A DNA stretch of 64,000 nucleotides from Alternaria dauci (Eukaryota; Ascomycota; Dothideomycetes; Pleosporales; Pleosporaceae): the NCBI RefSeq assembly GCF_042100115.1, contig NC_091275.1:1860001-1924000 (forward strand). The letters are read 5' to 3'. Shown piece by piece: positions 24,097-35,203 of the stretch (its first letter is position 1; every line of letters starts with the position of its first letter). A model generated the notes under the pieces. That model had not been told where the DNA came from, made no database searches, and saw only the letters and a program-made list of their open reading frames with translations. The position numbers and the translations under genes are program-made.

Positions 24097-25021
24097 GCCG
24101 TCTGGAACATGGAAGGAGTACGATGCTCATGATGTGTACGGTGTTATTGGAGTTAAACAAGCGAATGATTACTACTCAAAGACATTTAGCTGATGTGATT
24201 TGTTCTCTGTTGCCTATGGCTGTCACTACTAGCCTCGTCTGTTACAACAATACATCAGCTTCCTTATCATAGTCGACATTTATCGTTCAATCCAGTGTGT
24301 TGTGTCATATGATTCTCGTTACAGAGCTGAGAGGTGCCTAGGCTCGCGGCTGTTTGCATTTACCATATGAGGCATAACATAACAGGATCTTAGGCGGCAT
24401 CACGAGCCAGAACGCAAACGCGCTTGTGCCGTTGGGAGGGGAGCGGGGATGGATTCAGGTCGGAGGCGTCCATGTCCAGTACCTTGCTGTATTAATGTTA
24501 TGGTGCATCGCAGAACTACTATTGCCGTGGAAATGACAAGTCTTTGTAGTCCGTGGGGGGGGGGGGGTGTCTTGAGTATCAACAAGCACGCGATAGCAGA
24601 GCCTGAAAGTCTTCGCAGAGCCGTGGGGGCGGGGAGATGACAACCTGGATATATTGTCTTCACTGAGCCGGCGCTTGAGCATTAAACCCACGCTTGAGGG
24701 GTGCGCTTTCCGCCGCTCGGTGTAATGCGCCTTGCTCCGGACCCGCGAGTATGGTTCAACAATGCTGGGGCGCGCAGCGGCTATGCAAGGCGAGGGTAGT
24801 AACTTTATCCAGCATTAGCATCGGAAGATATACCAAGGAGTATGTCGACCGAGCAGTGACTCTTAGTCACTTGCGTATGAAGTAACATCTCGGCTCCATC
24901 TCGGCCATATGATGCCAGGCATGGATCATGCCGGGTATATGTAGGTCTCATCCCACCCTAGCCAGCTCGATAGACATATACATCATTCATCTCCCGCACA
25001 CATGACAATCTCGGTACAATA
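24097..25021. other. Intergenic region with G-tract
   Basis: These 925 bp hold the carrier's 3' end and then a gene-free stretch. A G-tract lies at 24555-24567 and a short inverted repeat GGCATG-GAT-CATGCC at 24918-24932. I see no supported gene. Confidence 0.45.
24555..24567 (+). repeat. Homopolymer (G)13
   Basis: Thirteen consecutive G residues lie in non-coding DNA; another G-rich run follows at about 24624-24636. This is a likely sequencing trouble spot. Confidence 0.8.
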
Positions 25022-26182
25022 TTACATATCCGCCCCACCCTCTACAGTCGCGCCGCTCAACTTACCGCTTTTGAACTCGTCGGCAATAACTTCAAAAGTA
25101 ACCCACTCTACTCCTTCGTGCCCATTAATCCACTCAATAAGCCTCTCGTGCAGTAAGATAACTTGTGGCTTGCCGCTGACCTGCGGGTGGATACTGATCG
25201 GGAAAACAAAACTTCCATCTTCTGGACATTCGCAGTACAGAAATTCGAATTTGCTCCTTCCACAGGCGTTCGATGACAGCGGTATCGACAAAGCCATGAG
25301 TACTTGGCTGTGTGAGTGATAATTGGAAGGGCGGCCAGTCGTCCAGGTGCCAATTCGCAGGTATCTCGACTACTGAAGATGGCTTCAACGTTGACATGGG
25401 TGTCATCCAGTGAGAAGCTGGCTTTGATACATCGGTCTCTGTATACGTGCTGTGATGTGGGGCGGGAACATAGTACGGCTGGGAGTCGTGGTGCATGAAA
25501 GAATGATCGTACTCCTGCAGCATTTGTCAGCCCTTCGCTTGTATCAGAAATGCTGCGCAGGCTTTCGTACAAGTCCGAAGTCTTCGAGCAACTTAATGGT
25601 CTCTCTATTCGTACTCCAAGCTGGTGCAGTCCAACCGCGTGGTCTTTTGCCTACGATGTCTGTCAAGACTTGAATGCTCTTTTCTAGAACGTCCCGCTGC
25701 TGTTTTTCGTCTAACAAAGACACAAACTCGTGCGTGTACCTGAGTAGTTGGTGTACGAAGTAAGCTTATATGCCATATGCGTTTGGTACATCAGAACTCT
25801 TACCCATGCAGCCCAATCTCATGTCCCTTCTCAGCGATCTTGCGGATTTGTTTTGGGAATGATTCTGCAGAATGCGCTGGTGTAAACCATGTCGCTTTGA
25901 TATTGTATTTGTCCAAGAGTTTCAGCAGACGATCAATGCCTACTGTCGCGCCGAATACACCACGCGATATGTCAGTAGGATTGGCAGGAGCGCCAGTCTT
26001 CGTGTTCAGCCTCAACATTCTGTTAGCTTACGATGCTGCGATACATTACACAGGGCCAGCGTACCATCCACTCACCTTCGATGTACAAATCAGCGTTTGA
26101 CGAAAATAAAAAGATCGGGGGCATACTTGTCACTTACGGCGTCAATATCGATACCATACGAACAAAGTACGCGTTTTGGCAT
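25022..26182 (-). CDS. CE4 polysaccharide deacetylase (HpPgdA/PuuE-like), with one-base frameshift
   Basis: Exons 26182-26138, 26075-26065 (11-nt microexon), 26010-25804, 25739-25571 and 25514-25022 encode about 307 residues if one base near 25250 is skipped. The start [15 protein letters not shown] holds the motif-1 Asp. The microexon supplies VSGW. Motif 2 is GLHGYTHEF with the metal-binding His pair, and [11 protein letters not shown] is motif 3. The C-terminus ends in a conserved [20 protein letters not shown]. Between LWKEQ and FEFLYC, which are adjacent in relatives, the reading frame shifts by one because of an extra A in the run 25250-25252. Everything on both sides is intact, so this is either a recent disabling mutation or a sequence error. 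Such proteins deacetylate chitin/peptidoglycan-type sugars, and some relatives hydrolyse amides or imides. The gene is divergent from the acyltransferase-like gene. Confidence 0.85.
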
Positions 26183-26736
26183 GATCTTGAATGGTACCCT
26201 TTTCGCAGAAAAGAATGTGTGGTTATGGAATTGACGTGGAAAAGAGACGAACTCAACAGTAAGGCTACAGCTCCGTCTTATCACCAACTCCCCGCCTCAT
26301 CAAGCGTCACAGCCGGCGGCACAGTTGTGCTTGCAACGTCGCGTCATGTCTGTCCAGGGTCGTCTTAATACCATGTGAGTGGTTCACTATCTATGTACCG
26401 ACACACTTTGAAATACGAAACAAGTGGGTAGTAGCAGGGCTTCGATGCCGGACGAAGTAGCCTGAAGCGGTCCACCAATTGCATCTGTGCTCATGCAGTG
26501 CATCCTGAATAGACATGCTCATTTGCGGCCTTGAAGCGAGTTGGAGACGAAGGAGTGCTTTGCGATAGTTCGGGACGGAATTGCGCGCTCGAAAGCGGGG
26601 CATGCGTGGGACTGCCGAGAGCGCTGCCGTGGAAGGAACGACAGATAGACTCCAACAACTCGATTCAGGAGGACGAAATCCTGGACCAGTACTTTTTCTT
26701 GCGTTCGTCTGATATTTGTCGAACTGTCAGTACGAT
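26183..26736. promoter_or_regulatory. Divergent promoter, deacetylase / acyltransferase-like gene
   Basis: These 554 bp lie between divergent start codons. No convincing gene or repeat is visible. Joint regulation of the two flanking genes is possible but only inferred. Confidence 0.4.
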
Positions 26737-27917
26737 ATGTTGTTCGTGGAGTGCAGCGGAACCCCTTACGAAGTAAGTGCGACGCGTGACGTCATTGCTG
26801 CCCATCACCGCGAATGAACGCGACACCAAGAAAGCGCTGGGCGGGATTGTGCTGACCATGTTACACAGATTGGCCACCAACATGGTCAAGCGGCCAAGCT
26901 ACAGATAGCCCGCTGTATAGAGTTCTATGCATGTCTCTTCCTCAAAAATTGCAAGCAAAGATGGCCGCAGGTCCTTCAACACGCGTCAAAGTTTGAACAG
27001 CGAGCGAAAGCGCTATGGCCTCATTTCCATGCAGAGATGCAAGGCATTGCCGACGGCTCAGGACACGATCTACTAGATATCGTGGCGATTAATGTCAGAA
27101 CTGAGATCAACTTTGGTTTGTTCAGCGATGGCTGCACTGCACTCGCCTGGCATACGCAAAATCGGGCATGGCTGGCGCAGAGTTGGGACGTCAGTAGCAC
27201 ATCATTCAAACATGTAGCATAGTATTATCGTATGCTGACCGCACGCAGTGGATGACCGAGCAGCAACAGAACCTGATCATCACCAAGATTACGCAAGCGG
27301 ACAAGCCCACTATAGTCCAGGTAACAGAAGCAGGGATAATCGGAAAAATCGGCTTCAATAGCAGCGGCGTCGGTACACTGTTCAATGCCATAAAAGTCCA
27401 CGGCGTCGACTCTATCCGAATGCCTGCACACTTCGGCCTAAGGATGGCATTGGAAAGCGAAAGCGTCGATGAGGCAGTCCACAAACTGGAAAGTTTCGGC
27501 ATGGCATCTTCAGCCCACATCCTGATAGGTGACGCAAACAAGTCTCTTGGTCTGGAGTTCACAAAGAGCACTTTTGCCCACGTACTACCGGATGCCAGTT
27601 CAAGGATCGTGCACACGAACCATCTGCTTCTAGAGCATCCTGGCGAGACCGATACTGTGTGGCTCAAGGATTCATTGGACCGGATTCGCACAATGACTGA
27701 GAATGCTGAAGCATTAGGTCAGGAACCGAGCTGGGAAAGTGTGAGTCGGTTGTTCGAAGACGAACAGAATGCTCCAGGTGCAATATGTAGGGTCGAGACT
27801 GAGGAGACTGGGAGTGGCACATTGTTCAATATCGTGATGGATTTGAAAAGCAAGAAAGCCGTGGTAAAACTTGGTAGGCCTACGGAAGTACAGGAGACCG
27901 TCAACCTAGAGCTTTGA
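26737..27917 (+). CDS. Isopenicillin-N N-acyltransferase-like protein (peptidase C45 / Ntn hydrolase)
   Basis: Exons 26737-26772, 26869-27189 and 27249-27917 join to 341 residues, close to the 357 of penicillin acyltransferase. The short first exon encodes MLFVECSGTPYE and continues as IGHQHGQAAK, the typical AAT start. NVRTEINFGL precedes FSDGCTALAW, where autocleavage before Cys (near 101) would create the N-terminal nucleophile. Further family blocks are VTEAGIIGKIGFNSSGVG, MPAHFGLRMALES, SSAHILIGDA, RIVHTNHLLL and GTLFNIVMDL. Enzymes of this family transfer acyl groups to 6-aminopenicillanic acid, or act on unknown amides in fungi without penicillin clusters (IAL/AatB-like). No isopenicillin synthase or ACV synthetase is in the window, so penicillin synthesis is not implied. 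The second donor is GTCAGT, slightly unusual. A peroxisomal C-terminal signal is not seen (it ends NLEL). Confidence 0.9.
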
Positions 27918-28635
27918 AGTAAACGCACTACTTGCTCCTTGGATGGTTAGAGGGGTACTGAAGCTCGTGCACTATGCAAAGAGCTCCTGGTAACTAGGTG
28001 CTGGGAAGTCTATGATCAATCCGGGTGCTTTTGCCCATCACTTTCAATTTCTGACCAAGGACGTTGCGCGATTTCGTAGTGAGCATAGTGTTATGGGGGC
28101 CTTTGTCACGCACCAAGCCATGTGGCGGGTACGTCGGCCGCGGTTCTCCGTTGCAACGTGGGGGCTGAATGAGTGTGTTGGCAGTTCAGCGCTCTTGGCG
28201 ACCTCGGTGCAGACCCGGCGCGTTGGTAAAAGTGGACGGGCAGTTCCCGTGTCTGAAGACCCACGTATTGGATACACGAGACTAAGCCACTAAGTTTTGG
28301 CGAGTGTAACCTCATGGATTGTCAGTCGTATATCGAAAATGATTTCAGTGGCACTTGGTCGTACGTATAATTGCAGAATCCGGGAACTGTCCAGGACTGT
28401 CAAACTTTGATACCTGCTGTCTGAAAGCTTGAATGAACAGCTCGAGCAAGAGATCAATAGAGAAGAAGATATTGATTCGTCTTAACGCCAAGGGTATAGC
28501 ATTCCCACCAACCGAAAACGCGCACATTCATCCAATGCCAAGAGGTGACGACTATTACAAGATGTTGCTGTCATGTAGCTGAAATACTCAAAAGTCGGTT
28601 AGAGAAAAGACCCTGTCCAGAAACGCCGTAGAGAA
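27918..28635. other. Convergent intergenic region
   Basis: These 718 bp lie between the stops of the acyltransferase-like gene and the minus-strand regulator. Only short chance frames are present; nothing else is supported. Confidence 0.45.
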
Positions 28636-30701
28636 TTACAAATCCGGTATCAAGTCCATATTATCGTTCAAAGAAAACTCCGCGTTCCAGTCCGAAGGCG
28701 CCAGGTTGTATGAAAGTGCACTAAGCGGATCTGGGTGGTCAGTGTTTGAGGTGGTCGGATTAAATAATGTCCAGAGTTGATGGGCTTCGTCACCTTCCGT
28801 GAAAACGTAATCGAACATAGTGCTCGTATCAGATACGGTCTGATGAAGTGTCGGTGGCCGATAGGTCGCTCTCTGTTCCAGAAACTCAAGGTATTCTTTT
28901 TTGACTGGGAGAAGCAGTCGTTCGTATTCTTCAAAACACCGTTTGGCAGCTGCCCATCGCTCAGAGATGGACAAAAAGCACTTGGAGAAGACATGCATCC
29001 ACTCTTCTACTTGCTGCCACGAGTAGTTATGTGCAACTTCTTTCTTGCAACGCTGCAACCCCTGCAGGAATATAAGCGCGCAATCAAAAACATGGTGGCA
29101 CGGATGAAAGACATATTTGATCTTTCCAGCCTCTGCTTCCGATTGCTGAAAATAGCCATCAGCAACCTTGACAGCATTGACCAAGGCGATCATCATCTTC
29201 TCTCTGCTTGGATTTGGTATTCGCTGAGAGGACCGATGCAACAAGGATAAGACATAAGGGCATGCGATGTCGGAGTACAAGCGCATTTCAGTCCATCGCG
29301 CGTTCAAGCTGCGATCCTGATTGGCTTCCGAAGCGGCATAGATATCCCGTTGCCAGTCTGCCATATTATCGATACAGTGTTGTATCCAATGCTCCAAAGA
29401 AGAGTATTCATGAGATATCGGGTCGCCATGCCACAGAACAGATATGATTTCGGCTTCAATCAGACGGAAGCGACAAATTATACGCTGCGTGAATTTCGAC
29501 ACACGCCCAGTAGGCGACATACTAGATTGTGTAATGGCGGTATCATCAATCTCCAAAGGGAATGCGACATCTATACGTCCAACGGGGAGGCTTGTAGGGC
29601 GCAAGAATATACAGCAGACTCCAACTTCCATCTCCCACGCGCACCAAAATATACGTCGTCGCATATCGCGCTGATAGGCTGAAACTTTGGCGTCATTTGG
29701 CAATTCTTGGTGAAGTCCAAGGTCGATGACTGCTTGGCTGATAAGGCCTGTCAGGAGCCACAGATCTGCCATCTTGGGATTCAAGAAGATGTATTGAGTC
29801 AGAAGCAAGATAGCCTGTAGTCCCGCAATATCGTTGGTCGCAACTTCTGGAATCCATTGCATGGCATGTCGAACCAGCTGGTAGGCGAGATCGTTTGCCT
29901 TCTGTACGTTGTTCCGTGCGCTTGTGGTTAGCGAGATAGCCATGATGATACAGACTATGTAGCGATTTCGAAAAGAATCCTCGCTGGGAGTTGCGGCTTT
30001 TTTATGATAGATGGAGTTGAAGGCAGTTGTCACATCGTTGCGATGATATATGGGGTATTGTGTGATTACGCGATCTAGATAGTTTTGGAGCAGTTTGTTG
30101 GCGCCGACCTCGTCAGGCATGAGATCATAAAAGAGTCCTTTGGTTTGCTGGGGATTTAAGATTGATCTGGGATGGTTTTCGTTCAGGTCGTTGGAGAGAA
30201 CGGGTCCCTTTTTCGAAGGCAGCCTGGTGCCTTTGATGACGCACTGCAAAAACGGCCGGGCTTTGCAGACACCGAGGAATGAAGGTGTGATGTCTTCCAT
30301 GACGTGGTTGACGAGGCTGTCGGCAAAGGCACATTTTTCTGCACGCCACTGGCCCGGTCTGGAGTCGGGTGTATAGGAATCTGCTGGGGATGACAGCGTG
30401 GCACTCGACTGTCCCAACGATGGCAGCGTCGACGGAGTGCTGGTCTGGCCCTCTAGCCGAACAATGTGCGCTTCCAAGAAGTCTGCAATAGACCGCGGAG
30501 CTTCTTGCTGAGTCGAAGAGTCGAAGCCAACACACTGGACGCTGGCATCAACACAACGCGTGCAGGCAGGAACCTTGCCATCGCACTTTGTGAAGTCAGT
30601 AGATGTATGACGTGGGTAGAGAAGGCGTGTACCGAGAGTTTACGCTTCCGGCAGCGGGCACAGGCCAGGACGCGGCGACGGACTTTGGTGCGGTTCTGCA
30701 T
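28636..30701 (-). CDS. Zn2Cys6 transcription factor with fungal-specific regulatory domain
   Basis: Two exons (30701-30633, 30585-28636) join to 672 residues. The 47-nt intron splits the zinc cluster: C14, C17 and basic residues RKRKLS lie in exon 1, C24, C31, C34 and C41 in exon 2, giving the CX2CX6CX6CX2CX6C pattern. A short linker contains a possible coiled-coil helix (DFLEAHIVRLEG). A fungal_trans-type middle homology region follows at about 190-420, with typical elements such as LLTGLISQAVIDLGLH and RRRIFWCAWEMEV. The C-terminus is acidic (NDNMDLIPDL), a possible activation segment. It would act as a nuclear DNA-binding regulator. It is divergent from a second Zn2Cys6 gene, and next to the acyltransferase-like gene in convergent orientation. 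Targets unknown. Confidence 0.92.
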
Positions 30702-31059
30702 GGCAAACCTCGAGCGTCTGGCGTCTATACCACGACGGCGCAGCTTTCATGGCGCAGACGAAGGACGGGCTGGCAGTGGTGGTTGGCGATGGTCAGTGTC
30801 CTCGAACGAAGAAGCGGATGCTGGCATGTGAGGGTGGTGGGCATGCGGGATGCAGGCGGCCGGGGTGATCGCTTCTGCATCGGGTCGCCCTAGCACATAA
30901 GATCGTCCCTCACTCGCCATCTCCCCAGCCCAGGCGTTCCATTGCGTCTCAGACCATTGTCCCTGACAAGACGACGGCGCACGATGAACTGTAGGATAGA
31001 CTCGAGCAGCTGCTAGACTCTGACCCGCAGCTGTCACGTCGTTGCAACTACCCGCTCCG
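30702..31059. promoter_or_regulatory. Shared promoter of two divergent Zn2Cys6 regulator genes
   Basis: Only 358 bp separate the two start codons, so regulatory sequence is probably shared. I could not recognise specific binding sites with confidence. Confidence 0.5.
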
Positions 31060-33053
31060 ATGGCCGCCGCCGCCACCAGCAGCTCAAACCCCCCCACGCT
31101 TGATCTAGGTGCTCTGATTCAGGTAACGCCGCCCGTCTCCGCAATTTGGCATCGCGCACTTATACTTCCCCAGAGTCTCCCCGCATGCAAGAGATGCCGA
31201 GAGTGTCGCCGCGGATGCGATACCTTATTACCGAAGTGCAGGTACATCGTTCATCTGTCTCGCCCTGGGCGTCTGGCTGACCGATTAGGCAATGCACAAA
31301 AGCCGGCGTGGAATGCATGTTTTACGACCATGGACGCAATGAACTGCTGCCACGAAGGTGAGCTGACGCGCCTTGTTCTTACACCCCGACTAAACACCTC
31401 GTCAGCTATATCAGCGAGCTAGTAGATCGTGTGCGCAGTCTGTCAAGCGGAAATCCTTCACCAGCAGCTTCGGGCAGCATTATGGATCATGGCCTGTTCG
31501 GCACGCAGGTCAAGACTGAGTTCATCGCTTCCGAAACTCCTCGATACGAGCATTACTTTGCCGAAGCTGGAAATAGCTACCGATATCTCGGCGTGGAATC
31601 ATGCCTCCTCAAATCACCCAGACTGCACACTGCGCACAAGGTCCGCGGCGAGCAAGATGACGAAGAACTCGACGATTGGCACTATACTAACAAACATTCG
31701 CCCGAGAAGCAGTACGAACTGATGCAGCTGTATCTTGAGACCATCCAGCCGATTTACCCTATCTTGGACTCTTCCCTACGCTATCTTGGACCGAATCTAC
31801 CCACCGACCTAACATCGACTGAGATGTTCTCGCTGTATATGATATATTCTATAGCATGCTACATCATACCCAACACTCGCAAAAAGCAATCGCCGGATCA
31901 AGACTTGAACCCCAGAGGCAGGCTTGCATATCATCAGGCCAACTCCATCAGATACCGCTCTCTCGCGACTCAATACTTTGCAGATGCTATGGAGCACCTC
32001 GAGTTGGCAACAATGGAGCCAAATATCGACACCATTCGTGCTGTTCTTCTACTTGCCATCAACAGCTCGTTCGACCCAATAGCGGGTAACATTGGCCAGC
32101 AGATAGCTCTTGCAGGACGTCTTGCATTCGACCTCGAGTCAAAAAGCACACAACAGGAGCTTGATCCGGACGATGTCCAAATGCTCCGAGCCATGCACAT
32201 GACTATATTCTGTCTCGAGAACCAGATTGCATCTACACTAGACAGGCCAGCATTGTTTCCGGAACCGGTAAGCCTACTCGTCAAGCATGAATTGCAAGAC
32301 AAGACTCATGACTTGCAGGAAGAAGACTTGTCCTTTGACAAAGAAAAGCCTGCCGAGTATCTTTGCTCCTTGTATCGTATGCAGAATCGTTTTCGCAAGG
32401 GCGACCACGTTGCGAAAGAGCAGGTCAAAAAGCTACTCCCGCTTTTCGATGAGAAAGACGAATTGCTTCCTGTCATACGCATAACCTTACACATTACACA
32501 TCTGTTGCTGAATCCTTGCTGGGGAAGTGCATGGCATGTGCTGTATGTGAAGTTCACACGTGCTGAGGGGTTTGATGCTGACTATCACAAACAGAGAAGC
32601 TGTAGTAAGCTTCGGCGGCATCCACGTATTCGTCACACCACACTGGGTGTATCGAGCAGGCACGGTGCTCATCCAAAACATGCCCGCAATCTTTGGCGGT
32701 AATCTCATCCAGTTGTACTCCAATGCGCTTCTGGTTCTCGAACTCTCTTCCTGGAGGTGGCCGAGCTCTGCTGCTCTCTCCGCGTCGCTGGTCGACCTCA
32801 TGCAACACATGAAAACGAAGTATAGGCCAGACTGGTCCGACAAACTTCAACAAGGCGACGTAAGAATATGACCTCCGACTAGTTGCGGCTGCATGCGAAT
32901 CCTATATTTCCTTTCTCATGGACCTAATGAAATCTTCAGATGTCATCTTCGTCGGCTGCGGAAAACATACGAAAAACCCAATACAGGGGTCCAGGGGACG
33001 TCGAAATCGTCCATCGCGGTTCCCGAGAAATGCCTCCAACTCCATATTATTGA
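31060..33053 (+). CDS. Zn2Cys6 transcription factor with fungal-specific regulatory domain
   Basis: Six exons (31060-31122, 31174-31241, 31289-31357, 31406-32542, 32595-32859, 32940-33053) join to 571 residues. The zinc cluster is spread over exons 2 and 3: C26, C29, C36, C43, C46, C53 (CKRCRECRRGC then CRQCTKAGVEC), with the second intron splitting the codon after C43. An alpha-helical regulatory domain follows from about residue 130, including LYLETIQPIYPILD, DTIRAVLLLAINSS and AMHMTIFCLENQIAS. The intron at 32543-32594 was placed on its GTATGT donor, GCTGAC branch site and acceptor. The last intron is less certain: without it the protein would stop at 32871 after QQGDVRI. Four introns near the 5' end are more than its divergent partner has. 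DNA-binding regulator; targets unknown. Confidence 0.85.
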
Positions 33054-33639
33054 CGCCAAGTATCTGTTACCACTCTCTTCCAACGGGATCTCCACCCTTT
33101 TGGCGAGGAGTATTCGAGCGGTTGTATACGAATTGAGAGGGAAACCAAGAGGGTGGTTGAATACAGGTGCCGTTGCGGATATGGGCACCTGCCTAACACA
33201 CGTCTCTGCCCATCGTAAGGTGAAGCATCGGATGATGGAATAGCTGTTGAGAGTGTACTTTTGACTTATGACATGACGCAAAACGTGTAACGCTGACGTC
33301 TCTGTCATCTAAGTCCTGTATCTATGGGGGTACGAAGCGAAGATACTTCGATTTAGCTTGAGAGTTGAAAAGACATTTCATAGCACGAAAACGAAGGAAA
33401 GAGGTCGTGTGAACATTTGGTATTGAGTTTGATAAGCTATCTACGAGGCTCGAACTCGATCGTAGAATAATCTTTTGACAACGGTAACAACGATTTCAAG
33501 CCCCAATGCACATCCAGTGATTAACGGGACTATTTGGAGTGGCGCTGCGATGAAAATTTGGATGTTCGATTAGAGTATAGATTTCAAAGCTAAATATCTC
33601 TCTATGTCACGAGCTGCAGCTACATCTTCTCTTTTACTC
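33054..33639. other. Convergent intergenic region
   Basis: These 586 bp lie between the stops of the regulator and the Nudix gene. AT-rich, presumably 3' UTR sequence; no gene recognised. Confidence 0.45.
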
Positions 33640-34697
33640 TTACCTCTCTGAACGCCAGTGTCTCGATCTCTCGTCTAGATTGCTAGGCATATCAGGCAAC
33701 ATGCCAATTCTCTTCATGTTCTCGTACAAGCTTAACGCAGCGAGAGCTTTTGCATCCCGAGCACCTTCCCGCCATAACATAGTTAGTGGCACCAACTTGA
33801 GTTTGATGTTTTCTCCCTCTTTCACAAGACCCGTTGCCTTACCTGCGAGATGTTCCAGGTGCTCACGCTGGAGACGCTTCTGGCAGAGGTAGAGTGTAAT
33901 GAACTCGTCGCAAGCACCAGGGCTGGGGTACAGTGCCTTTTCCAGTGATTCGGCTGCAGAAAGACGGTCGGGTGATACTCCTCCTAGCGCGAGCTTCGTC
34001 ATATCTAATAGCTCGCTTTCTTGGATCTCAAGTCCCGTTTCTTCTTTGATTTCCTTGGCGGCTTTTCCTGCGAACGAACCTTGCTCGTCATCTAACATTC
34101 CCGCAGGTATTTCTGTGAATGCCAATGATGAAGCTGCCACCCGAGGCTGAACGGTCAATATGACTTGCTTCTCGTCTTCCCCTTCTGCATCTTCGGGTTG
34201 TACAATGATCTTCAGATCAGTTAGCTGACTCGGATTGTGTCGACTGACACTAGACTCACGAGGACAGCCACACTACCCCCTCGTAGGAACACCGCCCCGG
34301 GCATCCAATTCTTTTCCTTGTCCGGGTTATCATTTCTGAACTCGCTTTGGAGTTTCATAAAGCCCAGTTTCCCTTCCCTGAACCAGTCGGCGGCCTCTAT
34401 ATCCAGCTTTCTCAGCCGGTAAGGATTTGAGTGGAATGGATGCATTTCGTCTTCTTGAGCATCAAGGGTACGGAGAAGCTTGACCAGCCAATTTTTCAGG
34501 GCTGGAAAGCCAAAGGCTGGCTCTCTGTCCTCGGAATTGTCAGGAAGAAGCTTCTTGAACTGGTCTGCGGAGAGGTTCCATGGCAGGTAGACTGGTACCG
34601 GTGGAGTCAGGACCTTGCCGTTGAACTCGATGATGGTCAGAGCCTTCTCGCGTTCCTTTGCAGGTTGCAGGTTCTTGTGGTGTTTGTCTACTTTCAT
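33640..34697 (-). CDS. Nudix hydrolase, NUDT14-like nucleotide-sugar/ADP-ribose pyrophosphatase
   Basis: Exons 34697-34260 and 34209-33640 join to 335 residues. The N-terminal part has VPVYLPWNLSADQFKKL and FPALKNWLVKL, then HPFHSNPYRLRKLDIEAADWF. FLRGGSVAVL runs into the second exon as IIVQ, followed by LTVQPRVAASSLAFTEIPAGMLDD. The Nudix box is at about 183-206 (GMLDD...AKEIKEETGLEI), with Lys in place of the usual Arg and the catalytic EExG glutamates kept. This layout is shared with plant/animal NUDT14-like enzymes that cleave UDP- or ADP-sugars to sugar phosphate and nucleotide. The start at 34697 (MKVDKHH) is a choice: the frame is open to an earlier start near 34871, which would add 58 residues rich in Ser, Arg and Leu and might be a mitochondrial presequence. 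Confidence 0.85.
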
Positions 34698-35203
34698 GAT
34701 GCCTGACTCCTCGTTTCGCTGAAACGTGGGCAATTGTGTTGTAAGGTTGGAAGAAAGAGAATGGGGACAGAGTATCTGTATCTTTGTAGCTGTGAGTCGT
34801 TTACAGCTCTGAGCCCTGGGCTGACTGCGGCGGCATTCACTTGGTAAGTACAACGTCTTGTCGAGCAACAAACACTATATCACCAAGCATCACAAGGAAC
34901 AAGGTGACGAAAGCTGACAGTCGGAGTCAATTGCGATCTCGGGAGTGTCTCGCCGCGGGGAGGGCTTCACGCTAGATCTACTTGGCCCCATTCAGCCCCA
35001 CCACAGCATCATGCACCTGCAAGGGTCGACCGCGAGACGTGGAGAAGATGCGCGCCACCACCGAACTTGGCACAGTTGTTTGCTCCTTCACCACGTCTCC
35101 AGTATTGAGCCTTTCTTAATCTTTGCCCCTCGATCTTTGCCTAGAACCTCACATCTTCGTCCTAGCTCGGCTTCAAACTCCCTGGACACCAGGCTCGCTC
35201 GTC
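34698..35203. other. Divergent promoter region, Nudix / RING genes
   Basis: These 506 bp lie between the chosen divergent starts. The first 174 bp could instead be coding N-terminus of the Nudix protein. Nothing else seen. Confidence 0.4.

Noticed and set aside
24918..24932. Inverted repeat GGCATG-GAT-CATGCC as a transposon end
   Set aside because: Arms are only 6 bp, with no matching partner, transposase or target duplication seen.
26737..27917. Penicillin biosynthesis cluster
   Set aside because: Only the acyltransferase-like gene is present; no ACV synthetase or isopenicillin N synthase occurs in the window, and this family has members unrelated to penicillin.
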